Source: Motacilla alba alba (Eukaryota > Chordata > Aves > Passeriformes > Motacillidae). From it: a stretch of DNA of 64,000 nt. The position numbers and the translations under genes were made by a program. Positions 12,801 to 25,278 of this stretch are shown in pieces. Under the pieces are notes generated by a model. It had not been told where the DNA came from. It made no database searches and saw only the letters and a list, made by a program, of their open reading frames with translations. How positions within the stretch are numbered: the stretch's first letter is position 1; every line of letters starts with the position of its first letter. The DNA lies in the NCBI RefSeq assembly GCF_015832195.1, contig NC_052021.1:29414786-29478785 (forward strand). Direction: 5' to 3'.

Positions 12801-14628
12801 GTTTCCTGAGTGCATCTGGGATCTCTGCTGAATGGAATGTGAATGAAACAGTGGCACAAGGGAAAGGGAGTCCAAGCAGCTCTGATCCCTGGGCAAGAGA
12901 AGGAACTGCAGGAAAGAAAGTGTTACTTAGAAAAAGTTTTTCTCCTCCACAGTTTTTACCACAATGACAGATGTATTTACCCATTTGATTTAGATTAGTT
13001 TGAGGATCCTGTGTTAAAATTCATGCCAAAAGCCCAAGAGTGGTTCATGAAATATTACATCCATGTGAAAATTAACCATGCATTATTAACTTTCATTTCA
13101 CATGGTTTCATTTCCATAGGGCAGGAATAATCAGAAAAGGGATTTGGCCCGGAAGGTGATTGGAAGGATACCCTAAGTCAAAAATTCAGTTGAGAGGATG
13201 AGATCAGATAATCTCTACTGAGACCCTTGTCAGAAAGGATATATATTCTCTACTCTATTTTAAAATTGTTACTTGATTTCTTTACATGCCATGACTAATA
13301 TTTGTCTTGTAAGGAGTTGATGTTTGCCAAGAAAGTTATGACATTGTGGAGTGTTTAAAGAGACTTCAAGGTGAAAGGTGATGCACATCCAGTGCATCAG
13401 AGGTGACTAAACCAGACATAGTGTGGGGATGAATGTTGGGCTCTGAGCCCTTCAGGTGTGTCAGGAACACCCAAATTATCCCTGGGTGCTGGTATGAGCC
13501 TTCGGTCTGCTGGGCTGCTTTGAAGATGAGTAAAAATCAGCTGATGGGAAGAGCCATGGCTCCCTGATGAGGATGTTTCTGAAGGAAATCAGGTGTGCTG
13601 CCTGGGACATCGATAGTTTTGAAACAGGCCCAGGAATTGTCATTTTGGTTGGGGCTGTGGGAGTAAGAGGGAACCAGGTAAATATGTTTATGTCTGCTGC
13701 CTCCTGGGGCAGCAAGAACTGCACCAGTTCCTGTGCATCCTTAGGGACAGAGCCATGCTCCAATTTAGGGACCTTGTAATGGAAATTCCTTGGAGCTTAT
13801 CATCATTGCATGTGCAGAGCTGGAACTCTTCCCTCACAGATGACCAGGGTTCCACTCTTGTGCCCAGGCAAGACTGGAACAGCAGCTGCCACTCCTTTCC
13901 CTGCTGAAACAGCAGCATGAGGGGAGAGGTTCTCTATCCCTGGCACCAGTGCAGGGCTCTGTGTGACAGGGAGGCAGCCTGGGGGAACACCCTGTGGGAC
14001 AGTGGGGAGATCTGGTGAGGGGGATGAGAAAGGAGATGCTCTTAAGCTTGGCAAGGGAGGCAGAGCTTGTAGGCTCTCGTGAAGTCTCTGCTCCTCTTTC
14101 ATCTCATAATAGTTTAGAGATCAGGCAGGAGTGAGTGACATCTAGGTGAGATTCAGGGCAGGGTTAATGTTATAACAAACTCCAGGTTTTTATGGTTAAA
14201 ATGGCAATCCTCAAACTAGCTGCATAGCTGCAGGCTATTCCCCCATAGCTATACTTGCAAAACCCTGGAGATTTCCTTTCTCACTCTCCTCCTATTGTCT
14301 GCAAAACCAGGGGCTGCTCTTCGGTGTGCTGCAAACAAGAGTTCTAAGAAAAGGAGCCAGAGTGCTCAGGAGAGCAATGGTGAGCACACAAGTGGCACAG
14401 TGTCTCCAGTGCACCTCACAATATCCAGGCAGCTGCCCGTCCTCTTGTGGCAGTTTGCAGCAGCTGGAAATGGACTGAAGAACATCCATCTGGTCAACTG
14501 ACCCAGCACTGACAGATCTTCCAGTGGTAATCCATAAAACAATGTGTAAGGGAGGTCACAAGTGATTATGTTTGTGTGTATTTGGTGTCAAGAATTCACC
14601 AGGATATTTGTAAGAGTGCACTGACAGC
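9821..14628. other. Intergenic sequence, no gene seen
   Basis: Open frames are short and unrelated to known families. No clear interspersed repeat or RNA gene was recognised. A TGCCATCTGC word at about 12780 resembles half of a reverse CTCF motif but is incomplete. Confidence 0.55.
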
Positions 14629-14905
14629 ATAGAATCTTAAAATCACAAAGTGGACTGGGGTTGGAAAGGGCCTTAAAGACCAGAAAGTTCCAAAACCCTG
14701 CCATGAACAGGGACATCCTTCACTACACCAGGTTGCTCAGAGCTCCATCCTTGAACTCTTCTGGGATGGGGCATCCACAACTTTCCTGGGAAACCTGTTG
14801 CAGTGCATCACCACAGAGTAGCAATTCCTCCCCAAATATTTAATCTAAACCTACTCTCTTTCAATTTGGAGCTCTTCTGCCTTGTCCTTTCACTCCGTGC
14901 TCTTG
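14629..14905 (-). mobile_element. CR1 LINE 3'-end fragment
   Basis: The plus strand reads the typical reverse complement of a CR1 3' end: AGAATC and AATCACAAAG, then GGTTGGAAAGGGCCTTAAAGA, then words for 'GCCATGAACAGGGACATCCTTCACTA', 'CAGGTTGCTCAGAGC' and 'GGGGCATCCACAACTTTCCT'. The element is therefore on the minus strand with its 3' end at the left. It is truncated, as most CR1 copies are, and has no reverse-transcriptase frame. The A-run at 14906-14920 may mark a slippage-prone junction. Confidence 0.9.
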
Positions 14906-14999
14906 CAAAAAAAAAAAAAAATCCCTCTCCATCATCCCTCTTGCATTTCCTGACTCTCTCTTCAAAGGAGTTAGGAGCACGGCAATGACATGCTGAGCA

Positions 15000-15520
15000 G
15001 GCTGCAGAGGGGCTGGGTGTCCCTGGGCTCTCCTGGCTCTGTCGCAGAGCCCTTGGAGCTGCCGCAGAGCCCTCGGTGGGAGCGGAGCGCTCGGCGCTGC
15101 CCGGAGCGGCCGCCGCTGCTCGGCCCGCGGGCTTCGAGCTCTCTCTGGCGGCAGCGCGGCGGAACAGGCGGCCGGGCCGGAGCCCGAGCATCCCTCCGGC
15201 CTCCTTCTCCCGCTCCCTCGGCCAATTCCAGCCTTCTCTCCCGGGAAACGCTGCTGCGGGTGGATAACGGGCACCCCGCGCAGGTGCGGCCCCTCGATGA
15301 ACTCCTGTTTCTTTCAAGGGCTTGGAAATGATTTCCTTGTCACAGAAATACCGTCTTCGGCTCGGGAAGCGCATGAACTGCAAATTGCTGGAGGGTAAGA
15401 GACTATTCTGGGAAATACCAGCGCAGCTCGCCTCGCACTGCCGCCCTTTCCCGGGCAGCTGCTGCTGGGGGCGGAGGTAGGAGGGGGCAGGACGGGACTG
15501 GGTGGGTCCTGCTCCTCCCT
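15000..15520. promoter_or_regulatory. CpG island C, candidate promoter between two CR1 copies
   Basis: This is a GC- and CpG-rich block, densest at 15075-15330, with GCGGCGG/GGCCGCCGC words and a CCAAT box inside GGCCAATTCC near 15220. A donor-like GAGG|GTAAGA occurs with its GT at 15395-15396. The open frames here (113 codons on plus, up to 276 on minus) show no known domain, and the minus one runs into both flanking CR1 fragments. A non-coding first exon is possible but cannot be proved. Confidence 0.5.
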
Positions 15521-15642
15521 GGTGTGGCTGTTCCGTGCCCCTGTGGCAGGGCAGAGGGCACTGGCAGACATTTGGGTCCTCGGGAATCGCTTTGCAGCAG
15601 GGTTCTGTGAAAAGAGATGGTTTTTTGCCAAGGTGCATCTCT

Positions 15643-15897
15643 TCACAGAATCACAGAACGGTTTGGGTTGACAAGGACCCGAAAGATCGTCTGCTTGTGA
15701 CTTCCCTGCCATGGGGAGGGACACCTCCCACTAGACCAGGTTGCTCAAAGCCACATCCAGCCTGGTGTTGAACAGTTCCATGGATGGAGCACCCACAGCC
15801 TGTTTCAGTGCCTAACTATCCTCAGAGTAAAAAAAATTCACCCTAATATATGACCTAAACTTGCATTTCTTCTGCCTAAATTTATTCTCCCTTACCT
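15643..15897 (-). mobile_element. CR1 LINE 3'-end fragment
   Basis: The plus strand shows the reverse-complement CR1 3' end: TCACAGAATCACAGAACGG, TTTGGGTTGACAAGGACC, CCACTAGACCAGGTTGCTC and 'CACCCACAGCCTGTTTCAGTGCC'. It has the same orientation as the copy about 0.75 kb to the left and is diverged and truncated. Confidence 0.92.
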
Positions 15898-18800
15898 TCA
15901 CACAGGGGTTTCTGGGCTGCTTACCCATCCCTCTGGCTATGCCCCAATTCACCCTCTTTTGGGATCCAGAAAAACTGTGTGCAGAAATCTTCTACAACCC
16001 AAGAAAGCTAGAATGTCTACAATGGCTTATTAAAAGAAAAAAAAAAAAAAGAAAAAAAGAAGAAGAAAAGCTAATTCTGCTTTCATATCCATTAAACTGT
16101 GTTGCATGAGTTTAAAAGAAAGCAGAATCTGACCAAATTCTGCTACAATTCAGCTATATAAAGGCATTAAGTTGAATGCTTAATTGGTGTAAATGGCACA
16201 TTTCTGCTATTAGTGTTGGACTGCAGGCAATCTCAGTTTTAAACTAATGAACAAAAATTCTGGTCATTTCAGAAGGGAGACAAAGATTCAAATCTACCAA
16301 GGGCACTTCCCAAGATACTTTTACTTATGTAAACATCTGACTGCAAGGAAGAAGAGAGGTTCTATGTACTGTTGGGACAAAATTTCAGCAAGGAGGGCTT
16401 CTCTGGCCTTTGGCAACCCTCTTGTGCATTTGGAAAAAAACCTCAGTTCTGTCCAGAGCTCCTGGATGTGAGATACCTCATCCAGCCTGCAGCAACACTG
16501 ACCAGCAACACTGAAGCCAATTTGTTTGCTTGGTGAGCTCTAGAGCAGTGATTTTGCTGAAAAAGAGCAGGAGATTTGGGCTGGCCACATCTTGCCAATG
16601 CAGTTATGGCATCAATATTTTGTTGAAGGGACCCTGGTCTGACAGAGTTTATTGAAGCAATTGCTGTGTGTTTCCAGCTGGGAGCCACAACACGTGGAAA
16701 GGAGATGATGGGGTTTGTGCCCTTGCTCTGTGCTGTGCCTTCTCAGCCAGAGAAGCTGAGCTGCAAATGTAATGTGATGGGGTCTGTTTAGGGGCAAGCA
16801 TTTCACACAGCTGCTAAGGACGGCCTTCTAACAATTTATTCAGCCTGGTGATCAGATATTTCCTCTGGAAAGAAAGAAAAAGAAAGTCATGGCACAGGGG
16901 CTGAGAAATCCTGGCAGGTTTGGTGTGGCACCCAACAGCTGAAGTGAGCTGCTGCCATGGGATGCTGGGTAGAGATAAGAGCTGAGCAGCAACTCTTGAA
17001 AAATGTGCAAGAGGACAGCAGAGAGTGGCTACCACTGCAGTTCTCCTGCCATCAGCAGTCAGGCTGGGAGAATGAGGAAACGCAGCAGTGTCCATAAGGC
17101 ATCTTGTCAGGAATCTTCATCTTGCTCCACGCTGAGGACTGCTGGCAGCTCCACTGTTTGGGGGCTCTTGTTTTCCAGCCAGACCCCTGGATGTGGACAC
17201 ACCCTTTGGTTGAGCTCTGGCTGCTGTGCTCCATCCCCCCTTCCCTCTTGCTGTTGATGGAGCCAAGGCTCTTGGTGCTGTAGGACTCAGGAGGCTGTGC
17301 TTCTCCTCAGTATCAGCACTCATTCCTTCATGGGGACGTGCAGCCACCTCCAGCCCTGCCTGCTTCCCCTTCCATGTGTGAACCACCTTCAGGGCTCATC
17401 TGAAACCTCCTGTATCTCTCAGCTGCTCAACATTTCATTTCTGATGTGTTTCTGATGTCCTTTTGTTCAGACAAATGGCAAATCCATAAAAGCTGTACCC
17501 TAAAGCCCCATCTCTCTGAAGAAGATGCAACCAGCTGTCTTTGGCTGCCTGTCAGGATGCAGACATTACCCTCACTGAATTTCCATTCATCCTGCAGCTG
17601 AGCTGCCCCACCCACACATCTCAAACTCCCAAGTGAGCCTGCAGAAGGCCAGTGCCATTTGGAAGGCTCTTCCCAGCAGCCTGAGCAGCAGCCATGGGCA
17701 GTCTGGGTGCCAGGCAGTCTCGGGAAGAGCCCGCAGTCCCTGGGCAAATCCGCAGCGTTCACTGCACTCAGGGCCCGTGGCCCAGATGGCTCCTTTAGAA
17801 GTGCTAAAGGATTTTTCCTTGTGGAGAAAAGTGTGAGAAGACTTCATTCCACATGCAATTTTTTGTAAGATGCCCCTCAGAAAAGGTGGGCCGTTTTGCA
17901 TGCATTTTTTCCCCAACCCAAAAATATTTTGCAGGAGGCACTTTCGTAGTGTGGCCTTACTCATCAACCCAGGCAGGATCACATCACTGAGGAATTATGT
18001 CTTAAACTAATTAGATAGGTGAAGCTACAAGGGCCCAGAACCTGGAAGAGTGTCCCCCACTAAGGTGTCAAAATATTGTTTACTGATTCACTAAAAAGCA
18101 TCTAAGTGCTATTCCCATGAGAGCTAAACCATTTAAAGGGCCAGCATTGCAAAGGGTGAGCAATTAATGGTTTATTAGCTGAAACGGGTGGGACAGGATT
18201 TGAAAAGTTCATGTACTCCTGCTCAGAGCTAAAGGAAAACAGCAGAACTGAAAGAAATTTGAAGACACGTGTCCACTCAATGTTGTCCCAAGGCACACCC
18301 ATCTGTGAAAGTGTCTTCCACCCCTCAAATCCACAATGACTAATGAGCGGTAGGATAATGGAGTTAAAACTCTTCAAAGATTACTTTGCACAAAAAGGGG
18401 AAGAGAAATTGCTTGGTGTCATTAGGAAAACTGGGACGAAAACAAGTGATGGAAAATTTAGCCTGACACTCAAGAAACTCTGAGCCACTGACATGAAAGC
18501 ATGCCCAGTCTGATTGCCAGGGAGAGGAGACAGAAAGAGGTGTCTGATTGTGGGCATCTCACAGACTCCTGCCTGTGGTTTATTAAGTGCCATGGATGAC
18601 TGAGGGTAGAAAATACTGTAAGCAGGATACTCTGGGGATTTACAGTCCTTAATGACCTCAGAGCTCTTCCAGATACACATTTGACCTCGATGTTATCCAG
18701 CCTGCAAAGGAAGACTTTTTATCTGTGTTCTCTTTGACTGAACTTGTGTGTGACATTGGAAATAAGATAATTTTAAGACTTTTTTTTTTTTTAGTATTTT

Positions 18801-21800
18801 GCATGCTGAGAGTTGAGAGGGTCTGTGCCAGTCTCAGAGACAGTCTCACATGAATGCTGGTGGATATTTATGGCTAAAAGTTTGTTCTTGTATTTGGGGT
18901 TTAGGATTCCCCTCTTTCCATCTGCTTATATACATATGATGCCACATTAATAGTAATAAAGAATGAGCATTTTTAAGAGCAAAGTGGACTTCTCATCTTG
19001 AATCTGTGTGGGTTTTTTGCTAGTTCAAAGAGGTGCAGAATTGCAAATAAATGCAGTGTTGACATGAATCATGATGCTTAGCTTTCGTGCAGCATATAAT
19101 CTCACATACTCTAATGTTAATTAAATTCCTGAGAAGCAGCTTTCTGATCTCTCTACAGGGAGCTTGTTTGCCTTGAAATGAACTACTGTGCTGAGATAGT
19201 CTCCACTATACCAGCATTACGTTCACTACATTAACTCAGTAAAGACTTGGCATAAGACTCCTAGCTGAACCTCAGTAATCCTCTTTGCTTATCTGGAAAC
19301 CCAGGGCTCCTGCACTGTGGGGCCTGATGCTGGTGGCTCGAGGTGACACCAACCTTTCTGCTTGCTCCAACACCCTGAAAAGGTGCAGGACTCAGAGGAG
19401 TCATGCAAAGCAGTGAGCAGTGATGTGGCTTTGTTTGCAAAGCCGTCCCCACCCTGACTGAGAATTGTTGCCCTCTATCCACCAGTGTTTGGTTTTGCTG
19501 GTGGCCCTTTGGAAAGGGTCTGGGAGAGTGTTGTCTGTCTAGAGCAGCTTCCCCTCCCAGCCCCAAGTGTATTCTGACTTGCCACATGTTTCAGAGAGCA
19601 GCAGGAGCAGAAGTGGCTGACACAGACAGAGCTCTGCTGTGTTGGAAACCTCAGCCTTGCAGCAACCAAACCCTCCAGGTGAGCTGCACCCCTGGCTACT
19701 GGGTGAAGCTCTGGGAGAGAGAAGATGTTACCAGTTCCAGAGGGAAAAAAGCTCGTATTTCCTCATTTTGGGGGCAGCTTGGCTCCTTCCAGGCTGTTGT
19801 GGTTGCTCAGGTTTGGTGAAGAGGAAGGCAGGGTGAAGTCTTTCGACCCAGGCAATGATTTTGGGGTGGAGGAGAGGGGCTCAAGTGGCTGCTTAACTCG
19901 TGAGTGATCAGACTGGTCCTGTGTTTAGTTACCAGGTGAAAAAGACTCCCATCAAAGTTGTTTTCTGACAATGTGACTTCATCCCTTTTAGAAAGAAAGA
20001 GGAGGAACAGAAACTAATACCCAAGCCTTGGTTGGTCCTGGGGCATATTGAAAGTGTTTTCCTCTCATAAGGGAAATGATGGGACCACTTGCTTGGCTTT
20101 GGAGTGAACAAAGAATGAAATGGGAAATTCTCCTATTCAGGGTGAGAGTCCTGGACATCTTTGAATCCACTTAGCATTCTATGTAGTGTCAGGATGTTAG
20201 TCCTGAGTGCTCTCAAATATTCCCAGGGGTTACAAGCTCAAGCACTCGACTCAGGCAAAAGCTGAGACTATTCTAAAGATGGATATAAAGGAAACTAAAC
20301 CTTCCCTGGGGTATCCAACACACCCTACACAGCCAGTTTGTGCATTTCTCTCTCCATCCCAGCAGTGTGAGGTGTAAGGACTAAGAATAGGAGGTGTCAG
20401 GGGAATTCATATTCCAGGGCAATATGGAATGTGGGGTTGTGAGGAGAAAGATATTTGCAGAGTGCCTTAAAAGCTGGTGTGGCTCATCTGGCGGGGTGTG
20501 TTTGCTCTGCACAAATGTCATGTGCCTGTGCTGGGGCTGGGCTTGGGCCAGCACTGCTCCAGGGCTGAAATCCCACGGGGAGAGGCCTCAAAGAGCCCCA
20601 GAGGTGGCAGGGAGTGGGATAACCATTGTGGGAGGAGTCCTTTGAAAGCCCTGAGGGCACTAAAAGTGAAACTTCACTGACATCACCCACCCAGCTGACC
20701 TTAGGTGTTGTGTCCTTATGTCTTGGGGTCAAACCTAGTGCTCCCCCAGCCCTGAGATTGCTTTCTTAATGCAACTGCTGCTGCCACTCGTTTTTTGCTG
20801 TTTTGGGGTGCTTGGAGGTGATATCACCACTGTACCAAAACATTAATTTTTTGGGGGAGCTAAGGTATATTAATGCATTCTGGAAATACTTTCCAGGGGC
20901 CTATAGTGGGGCAATGGATCAAATCTTCCATGACCCTTGTAAACATTCAACCCGGAATGGAAGGTTTTTAATTCTTCTTGTCGTGAAGTGAAGCTGCCAG
21001 GCTGAGGTCTCAGTCCTCTATCAAACCACATTCCCATCAGAATCAATGCCAGGTGTAAATAAAAGCAAACCATTTAATCCATTGCCATTTATTTTTAAAA
21101 AGCACTGGCATCCTTCAGGCTGCTTTGATTTTCTCTTAAAAAGGATGACATTACACTCTTGGTCAGTACAGAACGGTGAATCCAGTGGTGTTTCACAGAG
21201 CAAGTAACACAGCAGGTCTTTGGCAACATAGCAGATGACTTAATGCAGAGAGAGTTTTACTGATTATTGAAAAATGTTTCCCTCTGCTCAAACAAGGACC
21301 TTCTAGGTTTAACCTATGTAATTCAGAAATATCAGATAAAATAGCAATTTCATCCTAAGTATATTTTTACTGGAATTATTTAACCTTGCAGCTGTGGTCA
21401 AAAACTTCCCTTTCAAGCAGCACCTTACAGAGCACTCACATTTGCCCTAATCAAAGAAATGGAAGTTGGGACAAGTGCAGGTTTGTTGTCCATTAATGTG
21501 GATAGGAAATGCATATTGCAAAAATCTCTCTCAATACAAGTACCAGTAACTCAATTTGGAATAACTTGTGGTTAGTGGCATTTGCTTTTAAGCAACTAAA
21601 TTCAAATTTGTAATACAGCAATAGTGGGAAATGGTTTAGATTAAGCAAATAATGTAAAAATCATTTCTGGTTTTATTTTTATTAAATTTTCTTGTTGTCA
21701 CAAGCTCAGAGCCTGATGCTGCAAATGGCTGAGAAGCTCCTGGGAATTGCTAAATACTTTGCAGTACCATGTGTAGGAGGAGGCTGAAAAGATTTTAAAG

Positions 21801-23700
21801 CACTTTGTGGAAAATATGCTTATATCTGAGTTGCAGATGAAAAACTGTGCAGGACAAACTGTATCAGAATTACCATACTGATCAGTGAAAACCTTTTTTA
21901 GAACATCAGTGTGAATATGTTGCCTCAGACAGGGGCCCATTGGCCCAGTACCCCGTGTTGTTTTTACAGCTGCAAGCTATTTTCAGCTCAGGGGGTTATT
22001 GAGCCCTGCGTGGTTTGTAGTCAGCACTGGTGACTGTTCTTCTAAACATCTCTCCATCCTCTTTCATGTGTGGAAACCCAACAACCTTTGGCAAAGACTT
22101 TTCTAGCTATGTGAGAAACAATCCTGCTTTGTTTTGAAGCAGATTTCTACTTGCTCCTTTTGATGGTCCTCAATTCTGTTTCCAGAGGAGGCTACAGAGA
22201 GCTGACCCCTCACCTGCTCTCTCCAGAACACCTGGGAGACTGAAGATAGTTCCTCAGTCACAATTTTCCCCCCTGGCCAATGACTGCTCAGTCATCCATT
22301 GTCTGAAAGCTGTCCACACCTTCAGCCATCCTTGCTGCTTTTGAAATTTTCCCAGTTTTTAACTGTGCTGCTTGAGACAGGGTAGCAGAGCCACGTGGAC
22401 TCCTGCAGGGGTGTGCAGCCCATGAATTTGGCCAGTTGTAAACGGCTGTCCAAAATTTCAGCCCCCATTGTAACAACTCCCAGCATAAAGGCCACCAGAC
22501 CTATGGATGTTATCTCCAAGTACAACCTCTCAGGAAGTTCTGTTGCTTTTGATTAATTATGAACATTAGCAGTTTTTAACCCTGTGTTTCAGGTCAGTGG
22601 GGGGAAAAAATTAAAACAGAGATTGACTGCAATAAGAGGACTTATAAATCTGTTGCCAAAAAGCAAGACTGAGCCCACAAGGCAGATAACAAGAAAAAGA
22701 GCAAGCACACAGGCTTATTTTTGCCTTAGCCCTAAAAGTCTCTTTTTTATAGTGGAGGCTTGCATACTGATGAACATAAAGTATCTTCTGATTGAATTTA
22801 CTAAGAGTTTGACCTAGAAGAAATCACTGTAAGCATGTAGGATTTCTGTGTGGACTTGTTCCATGTTTACAGCTTGGTAGGTCTTGGTTGCACAAGACTA
22901 TTTCAATTTTTAATGAAAGATGCCTGGAAATGAAATATTTAACATCTCTTTCTGTAAAGTCCAACTCCCCTTACTACCACTACAAATTGCAAAGGGCAGG
23001 GATTCTGCTTGTTGTTCCAACAAGTGTTTTAGAGCAAAGGATGTTGTTGCTCCTTTGTGTTTTAGAGCAAAGGATGAAAAAAAAGGCTTTATTTTTAAAG
23101 CTGGATATAGTTTGCAAAGATCACTGACTCTGAACTGCATCTTGCAGTTGTGGCTTACTAAGGTCAGTGGGAATTTCATAATTGAAACTTTTATTTATAT
23201 AGGAAGATTTTATTCAAGTGAGAACTAGGAGAAACTTTCTTGACTATTTTTATTTTATTTTTTCATGGGGGAAAAATAATTTAAAATTCAAAAGACCCTC
23301 TCTACAAAGATTGAGTGGTATAGAGAGATTCTGTAAGCTCTCTGAAAGGCAAATTAATTGTTCTATGGTCTGCCCAGGGGTTACAATTAGATCCATCCCC
23401 TTCTTTTGATTAATTTAAAATTTTCCTGTTTGTTCCTGGGAGAAATCTTTAAAGAACTCCATCCCTTACAGTGCACATTTTCCCTTCTGGGAGCTGGAAG
23501 TGTTTCTACTCTGTCAGTGGGAAGCTGCTGTTCAGGAGAAGAAACTTTAAGCATGAGTTGGCTGCAGTGGGAGCTGATAGGAGCTGGTAGTCCATGTGCA
23601 TTGCAGTGCTGGCTGATCAATAATAATTCAGGGATAGAGTGGCGTGGCATCAACTGAGAAGTATTTCAGTTGTGCTGCTTTTCCGTGGGGACTGTAGTGC
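15898..23700. other. Intergenic sequence upstream of KCNK18, no gene seen
   Basis: No exon with a recognisable protein, no tRNA-like box pair and no clear interspersed repeat was found. A small A-rich run lies at 16036-16070. A 20-bp direct repeat near 23.05 kb is listed separately. Confidence 0.5.
23024..23076. repeat. Short direct repeat (20 bp, two copies)
   Basis: GTGTTTTAGAGCAAAGGATG occurs at 23024-23043 and identically at 23057-23076, a 33-base shift. It looks like a small local duplication with no known function. Confidence 0.9.
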
Positions 23701-23710
23701 AATCTTCACT

Positions 23711-23717
23711 TATAAAG
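23711..23717 (+). promoter_or_regulatory. Candidate TATA box of KCNK18
   Basis: TATAAAG lies 169 bases before the start codon, so transcription would begin near 23740. A competing reading is that the sequence around 23745-23763 (CTTGTTTTCACAG) is a 3' splice site joining an unseen upstream exon to the coding exon. Sequence alone does not decide between them. Confidence 0.3.
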
Positions 23718-23846
23718 ACATGTGATCTGAAAGCCTGAGGCAGAACAATCCTTGTTTTCACAGGAGAAGCTTTTCTTGTCTGCAAAAGCTTTTACGTCCT
23801 CATCTTTCTTTCTAAAAGCTGTGTCTTCTTCACAAAATTTTATATT

Positions 23847-23864
23847 AAAAAAAAAAAAAAAAAA
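23847..23864 (+). repeat. A18 homopolymer just before the KCNK18 start
   Basis: Eighteen consecutive A residues end 15 bases before the start codon, so they would lie in the 5' untranslated region. The run is likely length-variable and prone to sequencing error. It does not affect the reading frame. Confidence 0.95.
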
Positions 23865-23879
23865 GAAGACGAGGTTAGG

Positions 23880-24096
23880 ATGGCAACAGCATCACAGCCT
23901 CTGGGAGGTAAAACGACATGCAAAAAAATATTTTGGGCAGTGTTTCCTCATGCCTGCTTCATTGTGTCTCTTGTCATCTATGCTTTCCTTGGGGCTCTCA
24001 TGTTTTCCCACATTGAAGGTACCCGGAAGCCCAAAGTAAGTGAAGAATACAGAACATTTCTGCAGAAGCTGATGTACCTCGCCAGAAAGTTATCAG
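23880..24096 (+). CDS. KCNK18: KCNK18 (TRESK two-pore-domain K+ channel), coding exon 1
   Basis: Encodes residues 1-72 plus one base of codon 73. The first in-frame ATG has a strong context (A at -3, G at +4), and an in-frame TGA lies upstream at 23736-23738, so the start is well supported. The product is a background (leak) K+ channel of the plasma membrane. This exon holds the cytosolic N-terminus and first membrane helix (about residues 18-44, including VIYAFLGALMFSHIE), followed by the start of the extracellular cap helix. Human TRESK has VTYALVGAVVFSAIE at the same place. The exon ends TCA G before the donor GTATGT. Family assignment is certain from the whole gene. The gene stands alone on the plus strand, with SLC18A2 about 28 kb downstream as in mammals. 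Confidence 0.93.
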
Positions 24097-25011
24097 GTAT
24101 GTACTGGAATTTCAAAATGACTTAACTGCACTGGGAGCTATTAATTTTCTTGCTTTTTGAATGAGGTTTTTTTTTTGCTTTTGAAGACATTCTTCAAAAT
24201 ACTAGCAGCTGACCCTGCAAACAGGATTTTCCTTCTGCCTAGCTAATGACTGCTGTTTTCTTCCTTAGCTGTGATTTTTGACTGCAAGCTTCCCTGCCAG
24301 TCCTTGTGTTCCTGCCTGGACAGACTTTTCCTGAGATGCCTGTGTTCTCCCTTTTGCCCATGTTACCTTTTACCTTAATGAGCAGCTGAGATTCCTGTGG
24401 TATTTCCTTCAGTTTGCTGATTCCTCTCTCTCAGAAAGTTTCTCCAGCTGCCTCTTCCCTGCTCAGGGCTTCCCTGCCATCCCTCTGGTGATGGGATGCT
24501 CACAGGGAGACAGGTGCAGTTCTGCACCCCAGACCCAGTGATGCTGATTGGAGGGGGTAGTGGAGAAAAGAAGGGTTAGAAATCCTCCTGAGTTTCACTC
24601 AGGTGGCTGTGCTGACACAATGATCAGTTTTGGGCAATTAAATAATGTAAATAATGTGCTGTCCAGCAAAGCTCAGCCACAGAGAGGTGGAAGAAGGGTT
24701 GCAGGATTCACAGCAGGGCTCTGGGCAGTGACATCCAAGTGGTTCATATTGGTTCCCTACTGTTGACCCCACATTTCTTGGTGTCTTTGGGTCAAAAGAA
24801 GACTAATTTCCTGGGAAGTCCAAGATGAATCAGCACATTCAGACTGGAAGCTGGTTACTCAATCATCTTGTCCTGCTTCTTTATATTTATGTTTATTTGT
24901 TCCCTGTACTTTTATTCACCAAAGCCACTGAACCCACCTGATTTTTTCAGAGGTGGGCCTGAGGGGCTTGAAAGGGGAGGGTGAGAAAGTGAATATTTTT
25001 TATCTTTTAAG
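24097..25011 (+). other. KCNK18: KCNK18 intron 1
   Basis: A phase-1 intron of 915 bases with donor GTATGT. The preferred acceptor is the T-rich tract ending in TTTTAAG at 25011. Four later AGs (ending at 25032, 25038, 25059 and 25122) would keep the same reading frame. An AG at 24950 after ATTTTTTCAG looks good as a splice site but puts exon 2 out of frame. No other feature was seen inside. Confidence 0.7.
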
Positions 25012-25278
25012 AGAATATGAGCAAATCCTCAGCTGCAGTATATTTCCCTGGAGTAGCAGGCAGGCTCTCCCTGAGTGGTGGTCTGCAAACACTCACTGTG
25101 CCTCCTGCTGTGACTGTGACAGATAATGGGACAGATAACGTGACAGAAAATGAGAAGTTTAACAACGACATCCGTGAGCTTTTCAACACAGCTGACCCAG
25201 TCTGGTTCATCAATCCAGAAGAAAGATGGAGTTTCTTTGGGTCTCTGTTTTTTTGCTGCACAGTATTCACAACTGTGG
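25012..25278 (+). CDS. KCNK18: KCNK18 coding exon 2 (extracellular cap and first pore)
   Basis: Encodes residues 73-162, with split codons at both ends. It carries the extracellular cap loop and first pore helix, ending in the selectivity-filter start TVG with the donor GTAAGT. Three N-glycosylation sequons are visible (N74-M-S, N111-G-T, N115-V-T). Human TRESK has N-C-S and N-R-T sequons in the same loop. The segment from WSFFGSLFFCCTVFTTVG onward is nearly identical to human. The cap is about 38 residues longer than in the human protein if the 25012 acceptor is used. With the alternative acceptor before 25123 it would be almost human length. I chose 25012 because it has by far the best pyrimidine tract and places a sequon next to the human one. 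Confidence 0.85.

Noticed and set aside
24951..25011. Alternative start of KCNK18 exon 2 at the ATTTTTTCAG site ending at 24950
   Set aside because: It is a good-looking acceptor but shifts the frame relative to exon 1 and the first pore, giving stops. The acceptor at 25011 keeps the frame.
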